Notes: generated from the letters alone by a model not told the origin. DNA of 64,000 bases from Oxyruncus cristatus (GCA_013399855.1 VXAY01001965.1:1169531-1233530), one strand, 5' to 3'. Positions 12,304 to 25,157 are shown, numbered from the stretch's first letter. Numbers and translations: made by a program.

Positions 12304-12309
12304 ACATCT
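12304..12309 (+). repeat. Right target-site duplication of solo LTR
   Basis: ACATCT, identical to 11720-11725, abuts the 3' end of the LTR. Confidence 0.7.
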
Positions 12310-12488
12310 GCATAGATATGTGCATTACAAACATGCACATACTCTTTTGTAGTATCATCTGCATGTTAAACAGAATAGATATAGGCATTTCAAGTGGAAC
12401 TTTCATGTGTGGAAAACTGAACACCCTATGTGCCTTGCTGGCACTCAAGAAAAGAAAAATTCTATCTTTTCAGGTGCATCACAGAAGC

Positions 12489-12542
12489 AAATAAATAAAT
12501 AAACAAACAAACAAACAAATAAAGATGAATAAATAAATAAAT
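12489..12542 (+). repeat. (AAAT)n/(AAAC)n tetranucleotide microsatellite
   Basis: Runs of AAAT units are interrupted by about five AAAC units and one GATG interruption. It starts 186 bp after the solo LTR. Confidence 0.9.
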
Positions 12543-15500
12543 GCCAAAACTAAATGAAACAACAAAATAAGAATAAACAATCCCACAAGTAATTCCCTAT
12601 GATCATCTGTTTGAACATTTAAAGTGTATATGCTTTAAGGAATGAATACAATTGAGTATCCATTTGGTTTAGGACACGGGTTCTCAAAGAAAAAAATATT
12701 ATAGATATTAAGACTTCAACAACATTTATATCAACAACAAACTTTTCAAACTGTGTTTTCAAACTCAGTTTAGTTAGAATCAGCTCCTGTTTTGGGGGTG
12801 GGGGAGGAAAGGGGAGGAGGAGCCGGTCATGCTTGTATGCACCTAATTTGCAAATGTACATTTCTAATTGGTTTTGCACAGCTCCTGGGTTAGGCAAAGG
12901 TCTCAGATAGCAGGATACTCATTAAACTGTTATTTGACATTTCTCCCTCTGAAGAAAATAAGGAGGGGGCAAATAAAAATTGTAACCTTTGATGGTAAAT
13001 AGCAATAAAAATACCAGGAAACAGCTTTTAAAATAATTGGTACAGTATGTTGATGTTTAGAAGAGAAAGGAAAGAAAAAATCTTAAAGAAAAATGTTAAA
13101 TGCTGAATTTTTTTTTTTTTTCATGTGGTTGCTCTTGGACACTGAGAATCTTATTAACTAGTAACTTGCATAGTACTTTTTCATCTGTACATTTCTATTT
13201 TGGCAATAGAGATCCAGGGAGAAACTCACATAGAACCAAAACCTACTAAATATCAGTAAGACTCAGGATTTTTGTTTGCCTCTTTTTATGTAAGAATTAT
13301 TTTTGTGTAAGAATGATGTTGGACTATAAAACCTTTACAGGTATCACCTTTTTACTTATGTCTGTGTATTTAGAGCTAAAGCATCTCTGCTAGTGTTAGT
13401 TTCCTATGTTCCATTATTTGACACTAACTGGTCATGAAGCAAAGGGTCATCCAAATATATTTATTCATATTCTCTTGACTGACTCACTCTGAAGGAACCC
13501 CACTGCATTATCAGCAAGAACACTAGAGAATCATAAGTCAGAAATGTTACACTTGTTCATGCTTCCTACATACACAGTATTCTGAGCCAGATTTATGGAG
13601 TTTAAACTATCAGATTTAAATGAAATACCATGATTCTGTAGTCAGTGTCTTAAGGACAAGCATATCTAGAACACCCTGATAGCTTATACTCCTTGTTACT
13701 CTAAATCTACAAGTCTAAAAGCTGTAATTTACCTGTCTAAACTTAAAAAGAAAAAAAAAAGAAAAATGGCAGCCAGGCATACACAATACTTCAGAATACC
13801 AAAATAATCTGGAATGTCGCAGTCTTTCTTTGCTTAACATGTCTTCTTTGCAACTTAGGGCAATCTTCTTCTAAAGTAAAATCAGAGATAGTTATGTATA
13901 CTAAAGGATGAAATATTCAGTAAAGGACCCTCTTAGTTATACATTCCTTTAATCCTGAAGCTGCAGAATTTCATTTATGTCCCATATGTTTAATACTAAA
14001 CTAATCTAAGATATGTTTCACCTGCCATAGACTTTCTTTTGGTGTTCACCTCCTGGGGTTCAAGATCTCTTGACAAAATTTCTTAATCAGAAGTGCAGTT
14101 GTTCATGACATTTTGCATGGAAAAGCATATAAATATAAAATTAACTACCATTTTAAGACTATTATTGGAGTGCTTAGACTTCAGCAGGTGCAATAGATGT
14201 CTTGCATAGATTTTATTTAGAGCAATGTATAATGCTTCTCTGGGATGGCCACTGCCTGTATGAATATACCTAATGGCAGCAACAGTTGAGAAAATATTGA
14301 ATTACGTTACTCAATTAATTGTACCAGTAAATTAATTTCTAATCTTAGTCTTGCGTTATGTGTGCAGTTGAGGGAACTGGACAGCCACCCTTATAAGTTG
14401 GCTTTTAGTTTGTTCTAAAGGCAGAAATTGCTTCTCCTTTGTGATAAAGCCAACCAGCATGTATCTTGGATACACTGAACATTTATTTGTTATTTCTTCC
14501 ATAATGTAAAGGAAAAAAATTATGGTTTTATTTTCATGGTTTTCCTCTGGCTCTGAGATGTCTTCATGAACATTCCAGAGAGTTACTACATTGTTTCCAG
14601 GTATTATTGTCTGAGATACTGTGCCAGGGCATTAGAAAAACTGACTCAAAAATTACCTCTATTATTCAGAAGAAGAAATAGTTTTCTCTTTGTCTCTTTG
14701 ACAGGAATTCCTGGAAGCCAAGGCTACATGGGTTTTTAAAGCTTAGCCTCAGTTTATGAGATATCTAGATAACTGTAGGCATGATTAATGATTCTCAAAT
14801 GAAGTAATCTGTACATTTAAAGTGCTGGCTATACTTACAGAGAAAAAATGGTAGAAAAACCTCAATTGCAAGTATTGTTTGAAAGCTGCTTTGGAAAAAG
14901 AAGTGAGGTAGTCCCACCTAAAATTCATGTCTGACTATCTCTGTGTGAAATGTGCATATTATCAGTCAAAGATTAGTTAAATTATTGTAATTGTTCAATT
15001 AACTCTGAGGATTTTTATTGAATTTAAGATAGTTTAATCTATAGTAAATACTTAAAATCCACGCCTTATTAGATTTCAGTAAAAAAATAATAATTTAAAG
15101 GTAAAAATTTTAGAAAGCTGAATGGAGATAGCTCTATAGATAGCATTTTCAAATGTTGAAACATAAAATATAATAACCTTTGAGCATTCATATTATGCAC
15201 TGTCTAACATCTAAGGTCAACTCAAGACAGTATTTGGCAAGAATCAAACACACCTCAAGTATCTATTAGGGGTTTTTTTGGTACTATACTGTAAAATACC
15301 CAATGAAAGAGATCCCATTATCTTCCTTGGAAGGCCATTTTTGTGCACAAAATCTTACCATTTCAAAAGTACTAAATTCTAATTTAAAACTTCTTCACTA
15401 AAAATTAAGCCAATTTGTCTGTTCCACTGGCCATGAAGCATAATGGAGACTATGGGAAAAAAAATCTTTAGTGAGAGGCTATTTTATGTATTTCATTTCT

Positions 15501-17444
15501 TTTTTAAAAAAAGTTTTTACAAAACTTTCCTTTTATATAAATGGACTGTAGCATTCTTGTGGCTGTCTGCTGGGCTCTCTTCTGTTTTCCTTTATCCTTA
15601 AACTATCTTCCCTGAAACTGGAAAGAGTAGTCTGGCTGAGGCCCTTATCAGTGCTGAATAGAGCAAAAAAAAGTTTATTTCATGTATCTCATTTACAATT
15701 TTATTTAACTGTAGAGGAAAAGGGCTTTAGTATATATCAAGACAGAGCACACAGCATGGTAATAACCTGTGTACTAGATCCACTCAGATGGGTTTCACCC
15801 GAGGCTTAAAGGAGACAATATTTTAAAGTTGCCTAAGCAGAGGTGTCTAGTGCACTTTTGGATGCTAAAAAGTACCTTTGGATACCTTTGCAAGAAGCCT
15901 TTCGTTCTTTCACTGCAAACATACCTTTCCTGTAAGAAGCATGCCACATTTGCCAGGCCCTCAGGGATATAGGCTGTAACATTATAAGCTATACCTACAT
16001 GTGGCATTTGAACTGAACCCAGGCTGCATTTATATTGACTATATACAGAAGTAAAGAGCAAGGTGAAATGAACCACTCTCTAGGCTTAATAAGTTAGCTC
16101 ACTTGAGACTTAATAAGGGTTTAATCACTTAAAGTGGATCCAGAAATCTCCATTGTAGGCCCCAAAATTCAGGTAAGAAGTCATTCCCTTTAGGAATTCT
16201 TAATGAAGCAGATTTTTTTTTAAAGAACAGGTTAAATGAACTCCAAAATAGCTGACCCTTGAAACAGGGTTTTTTTTCTGTTTCAATTTTATACAGTTTT
16301 AATATTATTCAGAGGATTTCTGGTCTATCAAAAATAAAACAAAAACATTATCCTTGATAGAGTCACAGTTTTATTAACAGCTTTTAATTCTCTATATTTT
16401 TAGTATACATTATAAACTTCATTCTCTATACTTGAAGTAAGAGTTTTAAACTTTCTACTGCCCTTTGATAATGCAAGTTCATTTCTTTTTTTCTTTTTTT
16501 CCTGTGGTGCTGCAAAAGCAGCAGACAGCAAGCCACCCAGATAAGAGAAGGATTTCATCTAGCATTTCAGACATACTAGAATTTTTTTGCATTCTCTATG
16601 GATAGTTTTCTAAAAGTTCTTCAAAAGTTTACTGAATAACATATAGTCTTTTTCAGGTTTTCATTTCTGCACAGCTTGTTCTGCAAATGCAATTAGTACA
16701 CATATAAGATTTTACTCATCCGAAACTCTTGTTTAGATGGATATTGCCTAATTATTATTTTTCATCAATTTCTCAGTGTATTTTTTCTCTGCTTCCTACC
16801 TTCTGAAAGTCTGAGTGATAATGTGTACACCACATAGACAAACAAGGCTATGTCTGTCAAAGCAAAAAGAAATTACCATAAAATGTAATCATTAAGGAAT
16901 AGTACAAATATACCTAACAGGAAAGTCCAGATGAAATTCTGCTGCTTGTAGACTGGGGGAAACATTTTCTGAAAGATAAATTAGAAATGTGTGCATATAT
17001 AGAGTGTTACTTATTGCCCAAAGGTTTGGCAAGCGTAGAGTTAATTGTTTTACAGATGCTGATGCTTCCTTAGTCTGAATGGAGATAAATATTTCTGCTG
17101 GGTCCCACAGGTTTGAAGGGAGGACATTCGCCTCACTCAGGCATCAGAGATATGCATCCGGCACCCACCTGAACTCAAGGTGTACATTTGCTGAGCGCTG
17201 AACAAGCTGCTGCTTTTGAGTCATTGCTGGAAGGTGAAAGTAGCTGTTTCTTATCACCTCTGCAAAAGTTCTTGGACATAAATTACCTCAGACAAGAAAA
17301 TTATATTTTAGAGTACTCAGATAGCATGATCCTTGGATACTCAAACGATAAAAACTAGTCATTCTGAATGCGTAGTTATAAAAATAAATTTAATTCTGGT
17401 CACCACTTTAAAGGTTTTCTCATAGCTAGGCAAGATATTAATGC

Positions 17445-17462
17445 TTTTTTTTTTTTTTTTTT
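17445..17462. repeat. Poly(T) run, 18 nt
   Basis: A pure T run about 415 bp before the minus-strand CR1. No retroposed body is evident. Confidence 0.9.
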
Positions 17463-17876
17463 CAGAAAATCAGAGTAAACCACTTATTCCCCATTAAATA
17501 GTGAGACTGAAGCTGCTTGATTAAAGCAAATGAAATTTTGAAAGCTGGGATTACAGGGTCACCAACAAGCACTGAGATCTAAACCTTTTAGGTTATGTGA
17601 CAAAAATCATCTGCCTACACACAAAGGAGCTCAGAAACACAATGGCAGGCAGGGGACCCCAAATAATACCCTGCTGTCCTGCTCCAAGGTGTCTCACAGC
17701 TCATCAAAGGCCGACCTGCAGAAATCAGAGAAGCACTGTGATGCACAATGGCAAGTTGGAACCCAAACTAGGGACTCCTGAGGAACAAACACTCCACACA
17801 GGTCCCTGTCAGGGCTGACCCAGGAGAACCTCAACCCCATTTTGCATACATGGAATCCCTCATGAGGAGTTATTGG

Positions 17877-18235
17877 GAATCATGGAATCCCAGAATCATT
17901 TAGGTTGGAAAAGACCTCCAAGATCATCAAGTCCAACCTTTGACCAATCATTACCTTATCAATTAAACCATGACATTAAGTGCGTCACATCCAGTCATTT
18001 TGTGAACCTCCAGGGATGGTGACTCAATTACTTCCCTGGGCAGTCTGTTCCAATACTTAACACCTTTTTCAGTGATGAACCTCCCTTGGTGCAGCTTGAG
18101 GCTATGTCTTCTCATCCAGGGAGGAGAGATTGACCTCCACCTTGCTACAACCTCCTTTAGGTTGGCCTCACCAGTGCTGAGTACTGAGGGACAATCGCTT
18201 CTCTGATCCTTCTGGCTGCACTATTTTTGATACAA
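17877..18235 (-). mobile_element. CR1 LINE fragment, minus strand
   Basis: The CR1 3' end lies on the left: an octamer-like tail (ATGGAATC..AGAATCAT), then the diagnostic 'aggttggaaaagacctcca' block. The antisense of the ORF2 C-terminal region follows, up to about 18235, where similarity stops at 'ttttgatacaa'. It is strongly 5'-truncated, as usual for CR1 (full length is about 4.5 kb). No intact frame remains. The next element, an LTR-like block from about 18296, may have been inserted at or near the broken 5' edge, but CR1 does not resume beyond it. Confidence 0.85.
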
Positions 18236-18295
18236 AATTAAATGGGAGCAGGTCTTTGGATAACCATTCAGAATAATGGGGTTATTGCTTTGGGG

Positions 18296-19262
18296 TGTGA
18301 AACCTAGAGGTTTCCCAGCAGGAGAAGAACAATTCAGCATGGCAAGGGACTTTTTATGGGATATTTAGAGGAGGAAAGGGATGGGGAGAGACAAAAGGGA
18401 GGGATTTACATGATTTTGGGAGGAAGAAGTGTGAGAAATAGAGAATAAAGAGAAGGGCTGGTCACTTACCTGGCTGTGTCCTACACATGACCATTGCAGT
18501 TCATCCTATCTTGTTAAATTCCTTTCTAATTCTTTTGTGTGTGAGAATTCTTTACTTGATTTGTGTATCTGGGCATAGGAATGGGGGAAGAGGATGTGTG
18601 GGGGTGTGCATGCAGCAACTGGAGTCAGACCAGGGGACACGGAGATGTCTGTGGTGCAGCAAGTGGAGCCAGTGCAGAAACATGGCATCACTAGCAATGG
18701 TCAAGCCAAGGTGGCTGGGAAGAAATAGAAGGATGGGTTGGATGGGTCTCTGAGGGACAGCATGTATGTCTGTGGATGGGAGCACAGGGAGCTTAACTAC
18801 GGGAACCAAGGAAGTCCTCACCAACTGTGTCTGTTTGTGCAACAGTCTCTATCAGCAACAGGAGTGGGACTGCAGCCTTGGGGGCTTGAACATCCAGATG
18901 CCAGTAGCTGTTGAAACTGGTCTCCAGGAACATCTACTGGACAGAGTGTCTGAGCCCAGCTGCTGGAAAAATCCACACTGTACGTATGTATGTATATATT
19001 CTCACCAGTGGACCTCCAGCCTGCCCTGCCAGAGAGGGAAGCAGGATGAGCCCACGGGTGCTGCCTATGTTTTTATGGGTGGTGTGTGTGTGTGTTTGAT
19101 CTGTGTGGCCGTCTATGTACAAATGGATATACATGGTGTATGTGTGTGCTTGGTGTGCGTGGCTCCTGAGAACACATCTGCAGCCTCACTGCTGGTCAGA
19201 CCTGAGGACGTGGTTTGTCTGCCACACCTCTCTAGAGCTGATGAATATATTTTCTTTTAACA
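18296..19262 (+). mobile_element. Probable LTR-like repeat, GC/GT-rich
   Basis: About 970 bp of markedly higher GC than its neighbours, resembling a bird LTR. It opens near TGTGAAACCTAGAGG, has a purine-rich block at 18360-18440 and AATAAA at 18444-18449. G-rich and GT-rich blocks follow, including (GT)7 at 19082-19095, and the end is near 19262. The longest open frame of the window (18766-19260, 164 codons) lies inside. It is rich in Cys and Val because of the GT repeats and looks like a by-product of low stop density. Boundaries are approximate and no target-site duplication was found. A retrovirus-derived repeat is the best explanation. Confidence 0.5.
19082..19095 (+). repeat. (GT)7 dinucleotide repeat
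   Basis: Seven GT units inside the LTR-like block. Nearby sequence (19096-19165) is also GT-rich but interrupted. Confidence 0.85.
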
Positions 19263-22200
19263 GAAACTACCCTCAACATCTTAATATGAATTTTCTGTAC
19301 AAGCAGATATTTCACAGCTGCTGCTGGTCTGTATTGCTTTTTTAAAAGAGAAGGTAAATTTACATCCAAGGAAAACTCAGAATAAGAAATACACTATGCA
19401 GATAAATCAAAGAAAAACAACACAGGTAAAGAAAAAGCACCGGGAACCAGAGTCTTTGATGCCCTTTCACTCAACCCTGACTCATATGTTCTTATTTTCT
19501 ACCAAGGATTTTATTCTTGCATTTACATTTGTCAGAAATGACAGATGACACAGTGTGTCAGCTCTCCATAATCCCCTTTGTGTGGTATTTCTTGTAGCTT
19601 ACACAAAACTGTTTTGTAAAGAAAAGTTAGGACAAAAGTACTCAATACGCATCTGTGAAAAAAATGCCAAACAGTATTTAGCTTTTCATTACTACCTTAC
19701 TGAAGAAATTCCAAATAGAAAGAGGCAAACAATTACAGTTCTAAAGAATGATATCTTTAAGTTTTTCAAAGCTTCAAAGGACTTGTCTGTACCAGGAAGA
19801 TAGTGTGTTTCGATATTAAGGATTTCCAGTCCACCACCACCCCACCCCCCACCCCAGAATCTAGATATTGTCTAAATCATCTACAAGCTTAACTTAACTG
19901 ATTTTTGGTTAGAATTAGGAAAGTATTATTTTGATGATTAAGAGTCCCAGAGACAAAGCATGGACACTAGAACTTGATTTTCTTTTTTCCTTGATTTTCT
20001 CTTCTTTGCCATGTTCTGGGTCATTGCTCAGGTACCACACCCAAGACAAAAATACAACATACTCTTTCTAACACTCAAAAAACTCATAGAACATCTCCTG
20101 ACATGGAACATATAGCCACATATGTTAAAACCTTACAGCAGCATTCAGAAGCAGAAAGATGTATCAATAGACTTCATCTAATTTTAAACACTTCGAACTG
20201 AAAATTCGTAAAAATAGTAATTACATGTTGTGTTTGCAGGAGCAACACTCAGATCCTTCAGAGATGCAGGCCATAGAGCTATGTCATGTGGGCACCAGGA
20301 GCACACTCCAAGAGTAAGCTTGATTTCAGCTGCACACCTGCAAGGCATTTTGTGCTTCTTAACCTTGGGACCTGTGTATGGTACCCTGTTCCTCTGTCAT
20401 CTAACAGCTACACTGATACTACCAATCACTGTCAGGGCAGAGATTCTTAGTATCCTATGCCAGACACTGCGCTGGAAGCACAGTCCTGGATGAGTAGGGG
20501 TAGTAAACCCATGCAAAGCCTCATGAGTTCAGCTAAATCCTCTTTGACCTTTTTGCCCTCCTCAACAAAAAAGTAAAAATTAATCTCTTTCAGGAGTCTT
20601 TCACTGAATTCCTAGTCTAGGAATTGGCAGGAACATATTAAATGGGAAACTGAAGAGTCCGCTGTCACCTGTCTTGGACAATATAGCTTTATTTTGTGTG
20701 GTGTTAGAAAGAACTTATACTCCTCTAAATGAAAATAATGAATGAGCTGAAGAGAAGCTTCAGCTTCAAGACTGCTGAAGATTGTTTCAGTTATAATAAA
20801 ATTATGAAGTCCATGCCTTTTGGCTTACTTATAAAACTTTTTTGAGCACAAGAAAAACAAGAGGTAGTAAAGTCAGATCGCTGAGTGCAGAACTAGGTCT
20901 CCTAAAATATGCATCCTCAATGTGCTGCTGTAATTTATTTATATTATGTATATGTTTAGATTTATTATAGAGAAAGAGCCCTCTTGCTTTTGATAAGAAA
21001 TAGTCTTTACACAAGTAAACTTACCATGTGAAGAGACAAGATAGGCGTGGGAAAAATATTAGCTCTGTTTTATAGGTAGAACATACAGAATAAGTGATTT
21101 TTTTTCCTATCTATATACCACACCTAAGACAAAAATTCCATTTGCTTCAGCCTGCAGAATCATATTGCCTCCTGAGACAGAAAGGTATAGGGTTTTTTTC
21201 TATATGTCATCTTATCCAGTTCTGGTTTGGCCCAGAGTTGGCGAGAACTGTGTGAAGATAGGCCTTTCTACCATTCCACAGCACTTCCTTGGAACAGTAC
21301 ATCTCTAGTATGTTTCACACACCAGACAGAACCTCAAAGGTACTCTTTAGCCAGATAATCTCCGAGCAATTTAGCAGATTGGAAAATACGCATTGGAGTG
21401 TGTTTAGGATTTCGTAAATGACGCTGCAATCCCTACTAAAACTCTATGAAATAAAGTCCAATATATTACCGTTTTGGAGAATAATGACTCTATATCAACT
21501 AGAGCTAAGAGTATAATTTATCAACATTAGCCTTGATGGGGCATCCAGTGCAGTGTGATTGATTTAAATGCATAGATTTTTAACGTTTTGAACAGGTGGC
21601 TAACTTATAACAACAGTTTAAACTTTTATAGCATCTTATCATGCTGAGGCAGCTCATGGTGTTTTACAATGACATTAAAATTAAAATTTAATCTATCCTG
21701 CAGAGTTAATAATTAGCTAATGTCAGTTAAAAGTCAATGAAAACAAATCAGTCCTAAACATAGGCTCAGAAAAGAAGAAAATAAGGATCTCCTGATGTCA
21801 AAAGGCAATGAGTTCTGCCAAGCAGATGCAGAGCAGTGGAAAGAGCAAGCACTCCAAGAGACATTTCAGTGGGGTTTAAAATTTTAAAAGATTAGTTTTG
21901 ATCTTGGCTGCCAGGCCTTATTATGGCTTCATTCATATGGTTTCATTTTGATTTATATAGCACTGCAACAGTCCTTGGGGATGAGGTCGAGAGGTAGGTG
22001 TCCTATCCTTCAGGAGACGAATGTAGTCACTGGCATTCCGCTTTTCTCTCTAGCCCAATGAGTTCTACATTTGCTTCCGCCAAGTAGCACAGTGACAAAA
22101 TGTAAAGATTCTTCAGGATCTCACAGTCATATAGTTACTTGAATTTGAACTCTTTCAGTCTAAATCCCATTCAAATAGTAGGAACACCATCCCTTGACCT

Positions 22201-22618
22201 CTGTTTTAAAAGAAACAGGTGTCTGTTATTTTGAAAGGAGGGACAAGCTGCATAAGTGCAGGAGAGGTTTCTAAGTTGTAAACCTGGTCTGACATAAGTG
22301 CAGGATTTAAGTCTTGACCTTCTCTATTATATAAATCTTGCACAGCATGCTGTCTATTCTGAATCCCTTTTAATCCTCCTCATGTATTCTATAGAGAGTC
22401 AAGGTATTTAACTAAGGGCTATAGATTGTACTTAAGAAATGAGTTTTGTTTCTACTTTAAACTAGTCACTGGTGATGAACATCATTCTCTGTACACTACT
22501 GAGAGATTCTAGGAAACTAGTTTACTTTAGATCCCCAAGTATGTGTTGTAAGAGTCAGTGTTGCAAGGTCTTCTTGAAATCTAGCCTTCAAGTCAACTGC
22601 CTTTTTCTTTTCCACCTG
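19263..22618. other. Unique sequence, no gene seen
   Basis: No recognisable element. It includes a C-rich tract at 19831-19856. An 82-codon frame (19555-19803) and an 87-codon frame (20230-20493) encode peptides I do not recognise; the second starts close to a TTTGCAG acceptor-like site at about 20239 but has no convincing donor. Confidence 0.5.
19831..19856 (-). repeat. C-rich simple tract (G-rich on minus strand)
   Basis: CCACC and CCCCACC-type units. The minus strand has G runs of 4, 6 and 4 followed by GG pairs, so a two-quartet G-quadruplex is possible. A canonical three-quartet form with four G3 runs is not satisfied. Confidence 0.8.
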
Positions 22619-22634
22619 AAAAAAAAAAAAAAAA
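22619..22634. repeat. Poly(A) run, 16 nt
   Basis: A pure A run ending 30 bp before the 5' edge of the plus-strand CR1. It may predate that insertion; no element body was identified upstream. Confidence 0.9.
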
Positions 22635-22663
22635 GGAATTAGTGTTTTCACTCCTTATTGTTC

Positions 22664-23163
22664 TGTCCAGTTCTGGGCCCCTCAGTTCAGGAAGGATATT
22701 GAGGTGCTGGAGCAGGTCCAGAGAAGAACAACCAGGCTGGGGAAGAACTTGAACACAAGTCCTATGAGGAGAGGCTGAAGGAGCTGGGGTTGCTTAGCCT
22801 GGAGAAGAGAAGGCTCAGGGGAGACCTCATCGCTCTCTACAACTATCTGAAAGGAGGTTGTAGCCAGGTGGGGGTTGGTCTCTTCTCCCAGGCAACCAGC
22901 AGTAGGACAAAAGGGCATGGTCTTAAGCTGTGCCAGGGGACATTTAGGTTGGATATTAGGAAGAAATTCTTTACAGAGAGAGTAATCAGCCATTGGAATG
23001 GGCTGCCCAGGGAAGTGGTGGATTCTCCGTCCCTGGAGGTTTTCAAGATGAGACTGGATGTGGCACTTAGTGCCATGGTCTAGTAACCACAGCAGTGTTG
23101 GATCAAGGGTTGGACTTCATGATCTTGGAGGTCTTTTCCAACCCCTATGATTCCATGATTCTG
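22664..23163 (+). mobile_element. CR1 LINE 3' fragment, plus strand
   Basis: A 5'-truncated CR1 beginning in ORF2 near 'tccagttctgggcccctcag' and running to an octamer tail (ATGATTCCATGATTCTG) at 23163. The frame at 22790-23083 reads the ORF2 C-terminus: [33 protein letters not shown] and [19 protein letters not shown]. The stop falls just before the short 3' UTR. It lacks the endonuclease and reverse transcriptase, so it cannot move by itself. It is close in sequence to the CR1 at 42768-43193, and both have unusual shared bases in the 'gcacttagtgccat' segment, which points to one subfamily. Confidence 0.95.
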
Positions 23164-24499
23164 TCATCACAACTGCGTAGTACTTGCATGAAGCCAGTTA
23201 ATTACCTTTAGACTTGGTTAAAACTTCAAGAAAAGGTGAAGATATAGCATGTTATCCTACACTTGGTATCTTAATCCAGTTAACAGCTGTGATGAAAGAT
23301 GACAGTATGGCTACTTGCGCGCATATTCCCAGAACATCTGGAGAGTTTGGTTCTACTCCTAGTTGTCATCTGTGCTAATCCAATTAAGCCTTCACAGGTG
23401 TACTACAGATCTGTCAAGTCTCAAGCATTGCAGGTGCAACTCACATAGTTGACTCACACTCACATTCTTCTGTGGCTCTGGCTGTAGCTTCTCATGGATA
23501 GCAGTGTAAACTACTATGAGCTGCTGCTGTTCACTGGGCAGAATAGAGGCAGCCAGATAAATGAGGATGCTGTCAACTCATGGAAGTGCATGTTTAAAGC
23601 ACCCTATGTCCCCCTGCTGCAGGTTACTGCCATACTACTTTTCTCTTCCAGAAAGAAAAATGTTTCAAGCACATGTACGGAGAAAGCTAGCAAATTCTCC
23701 ATATTTGCGCACTTTAAAATTCCACCATAACTCGTCACATAGGTGTACCTCAAACTAGAAATATCTGTGAAAAACAGGTGATTTCTATTTGGATTTTTAT
23801 TTGCTCAGCAAAGCTGCAAATATATGAGAATGGGTTAGTGCATATATTACTGGCAAAATATATGCAAAAGTATGTGCTGAAGAAACATAGCTCTCTGGTC
23901 CTTGTCAAGCTGCCAATATGTAAAGTTTGGGCACCCTGTAGGGTTTTTATATGTCATCCCAAATACCTAGTTAGTATTATAAAAATTGACTGATTATAAG
24001 TGCAATTAGGTCAAGAGAGAGATTGTATCTGTGAAGTGTCTAGTGGCAAGATCTTTGTAAAAGTAGACAGCTATGCAAGGAAAGTATCAAAGTAGATACA
24101 AGAATGCATAATTAAGGGGTGACAGAGGTCAGCAATTAACACTTAGACATTTGTATTTCTTTCCTCAGGATAGGACAGTAGAATCAGAAGAGAATTTAAG
24201 TTCAAATCTGACACAGAAAGAGGACAAAGTACTGTTAATTTCAATTATGGTTTTAAAATTATTTTAATATGTGTTTTATGCATTTTATTAAATTATGGCA
24301 TGTATTAGTGGACTGAAAAGATATGTATATGTATTTATCACTAAAGTATAAACAGATAAAATGAGTTTTCTATGTACATGGTAATTACAAGGACAAAATA
24401 AGTCTTAACATGTTAAACCACTATTTGCAGGTACTTGTAGTTTAGAAAGATGTGTATAGCAGAAGAGTTTGTTATAAATTAAAATGCTTATTAAATGTC

Positions 24500-24690
24500 A
24501 GTAGCTCTAATAAGTGATTGATATCTAATTAATGTGTCATATGTGAAAATTTTAAATGTTAATTAATGCCTAAAGACTTAATAAGTGCTGCTTGACCTAT
24601 TAATTATGTTAGACAAAAACTTACAGTAATTGTTTCCTAAATGAAATGCTTAAATAAAGTGTTTAAAGTGTTACCATATGATGCTAACAT
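24500..24690. promoter_or_regulatory. Candidate homeodomain-site cluster (speculative)
   Basis: Three TAATTA-type cores occur within about 80 bp (near 24526, 24559 and 24600), together with two TAATAAGTG words (about 24509 and 24580). Such spacing is seen in conserved developmental enhancers, but AT-rich DNA produces these words by chance. There is no conservation evidence here. Confidence 0.2.
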
Positions 24691-25138
24691 GGTGGCAGGC
24701 TGATTTTATATAAGGCTGTGATTCAGGGATAACCTTTGAACATCTACTTCACACATTTATGTAGAACAGAGCCACACTATTTCCAGTTTCATCGAAAGAT
24801 TTACTGCCCTCTTCATCCTTTTAGACGTGAGAAATTAATACTGTGGGCTAGACCCTGCTGTCATTTAGTCAGGCACTGCAAAAGTGTTGCCTTACGTGCC
24901 TATCAGTGTGGATTTGTCTTTGGTGGTGCTTAGCCTGACTTCTAGCTGGGGTTATCTCCTGAGAAGGCTGGCAGTGATGATACATTCTGGGGTTCATCCT
25001 CACCTCAGAGAGAGCCTGGGTCTATGAAAGCTGTGGTCATTAAGCAAAGAGATGGAGACAAAATGTGCTCCAGCGATCACTCATTAAAAAGGATGGAGGG
25101 CTACTTTATGGATTTCCAGTGAGGCTGGGACAAAGCCA

Positions 25139-25157
25139 AGCACCTTTTAAAGGTGCT
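25139..25157. repeat. 19-bp palindrome with 9-bp arms
   Basis: AGCACCTTT and AAAGGTGCT flank a single central T. Each arm carries a CACCT/AGGTG word, the core of ZEB/SNAI-type E-box sites. A function is not implied by sequence alone. Confidence 0.8.

Larger units (their letters stand above)
12310..17876. other. Unique sequence with simple repeats, no gene seen
   Basis: About 5.5 kb with no recognisable gene. It contains an (AAAT)/(AAAC) microsatellite (12489-12542), a G-rich tract at 12794-12822 and T runs near 13109 and 17445. A somewhat GC-richer patch at 17600-17820 holds a 73-codon frame I do not recognise. The minus-strand frame at 15795-16076 lies in moderately GC-rich sequence that could belong to an old repeat, but I could not assign it. 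Confidence 0.5.

Noticed and set aside
12794..12822. Possible G-quadruplex
   Set aside because: Only three runs of three or more G are present (5, 5 and 4), so the canonical four-run pattern is not met.
18766..19260. 164-codon open frame as a candidate gene
   Set aside because: It lies inside a GT-rich LTR-like repeat. Its Cys/Val-rich composition follows from GT repeats, and three overlapping frames are also partly open.
22843..23076. Minus-strand 77-codon frame mirrored at 42863-43096
   Set aside because: It recurs only because both loci are CR1 copies. The true coding sense is the plus strand (ORF2 C-terminus).
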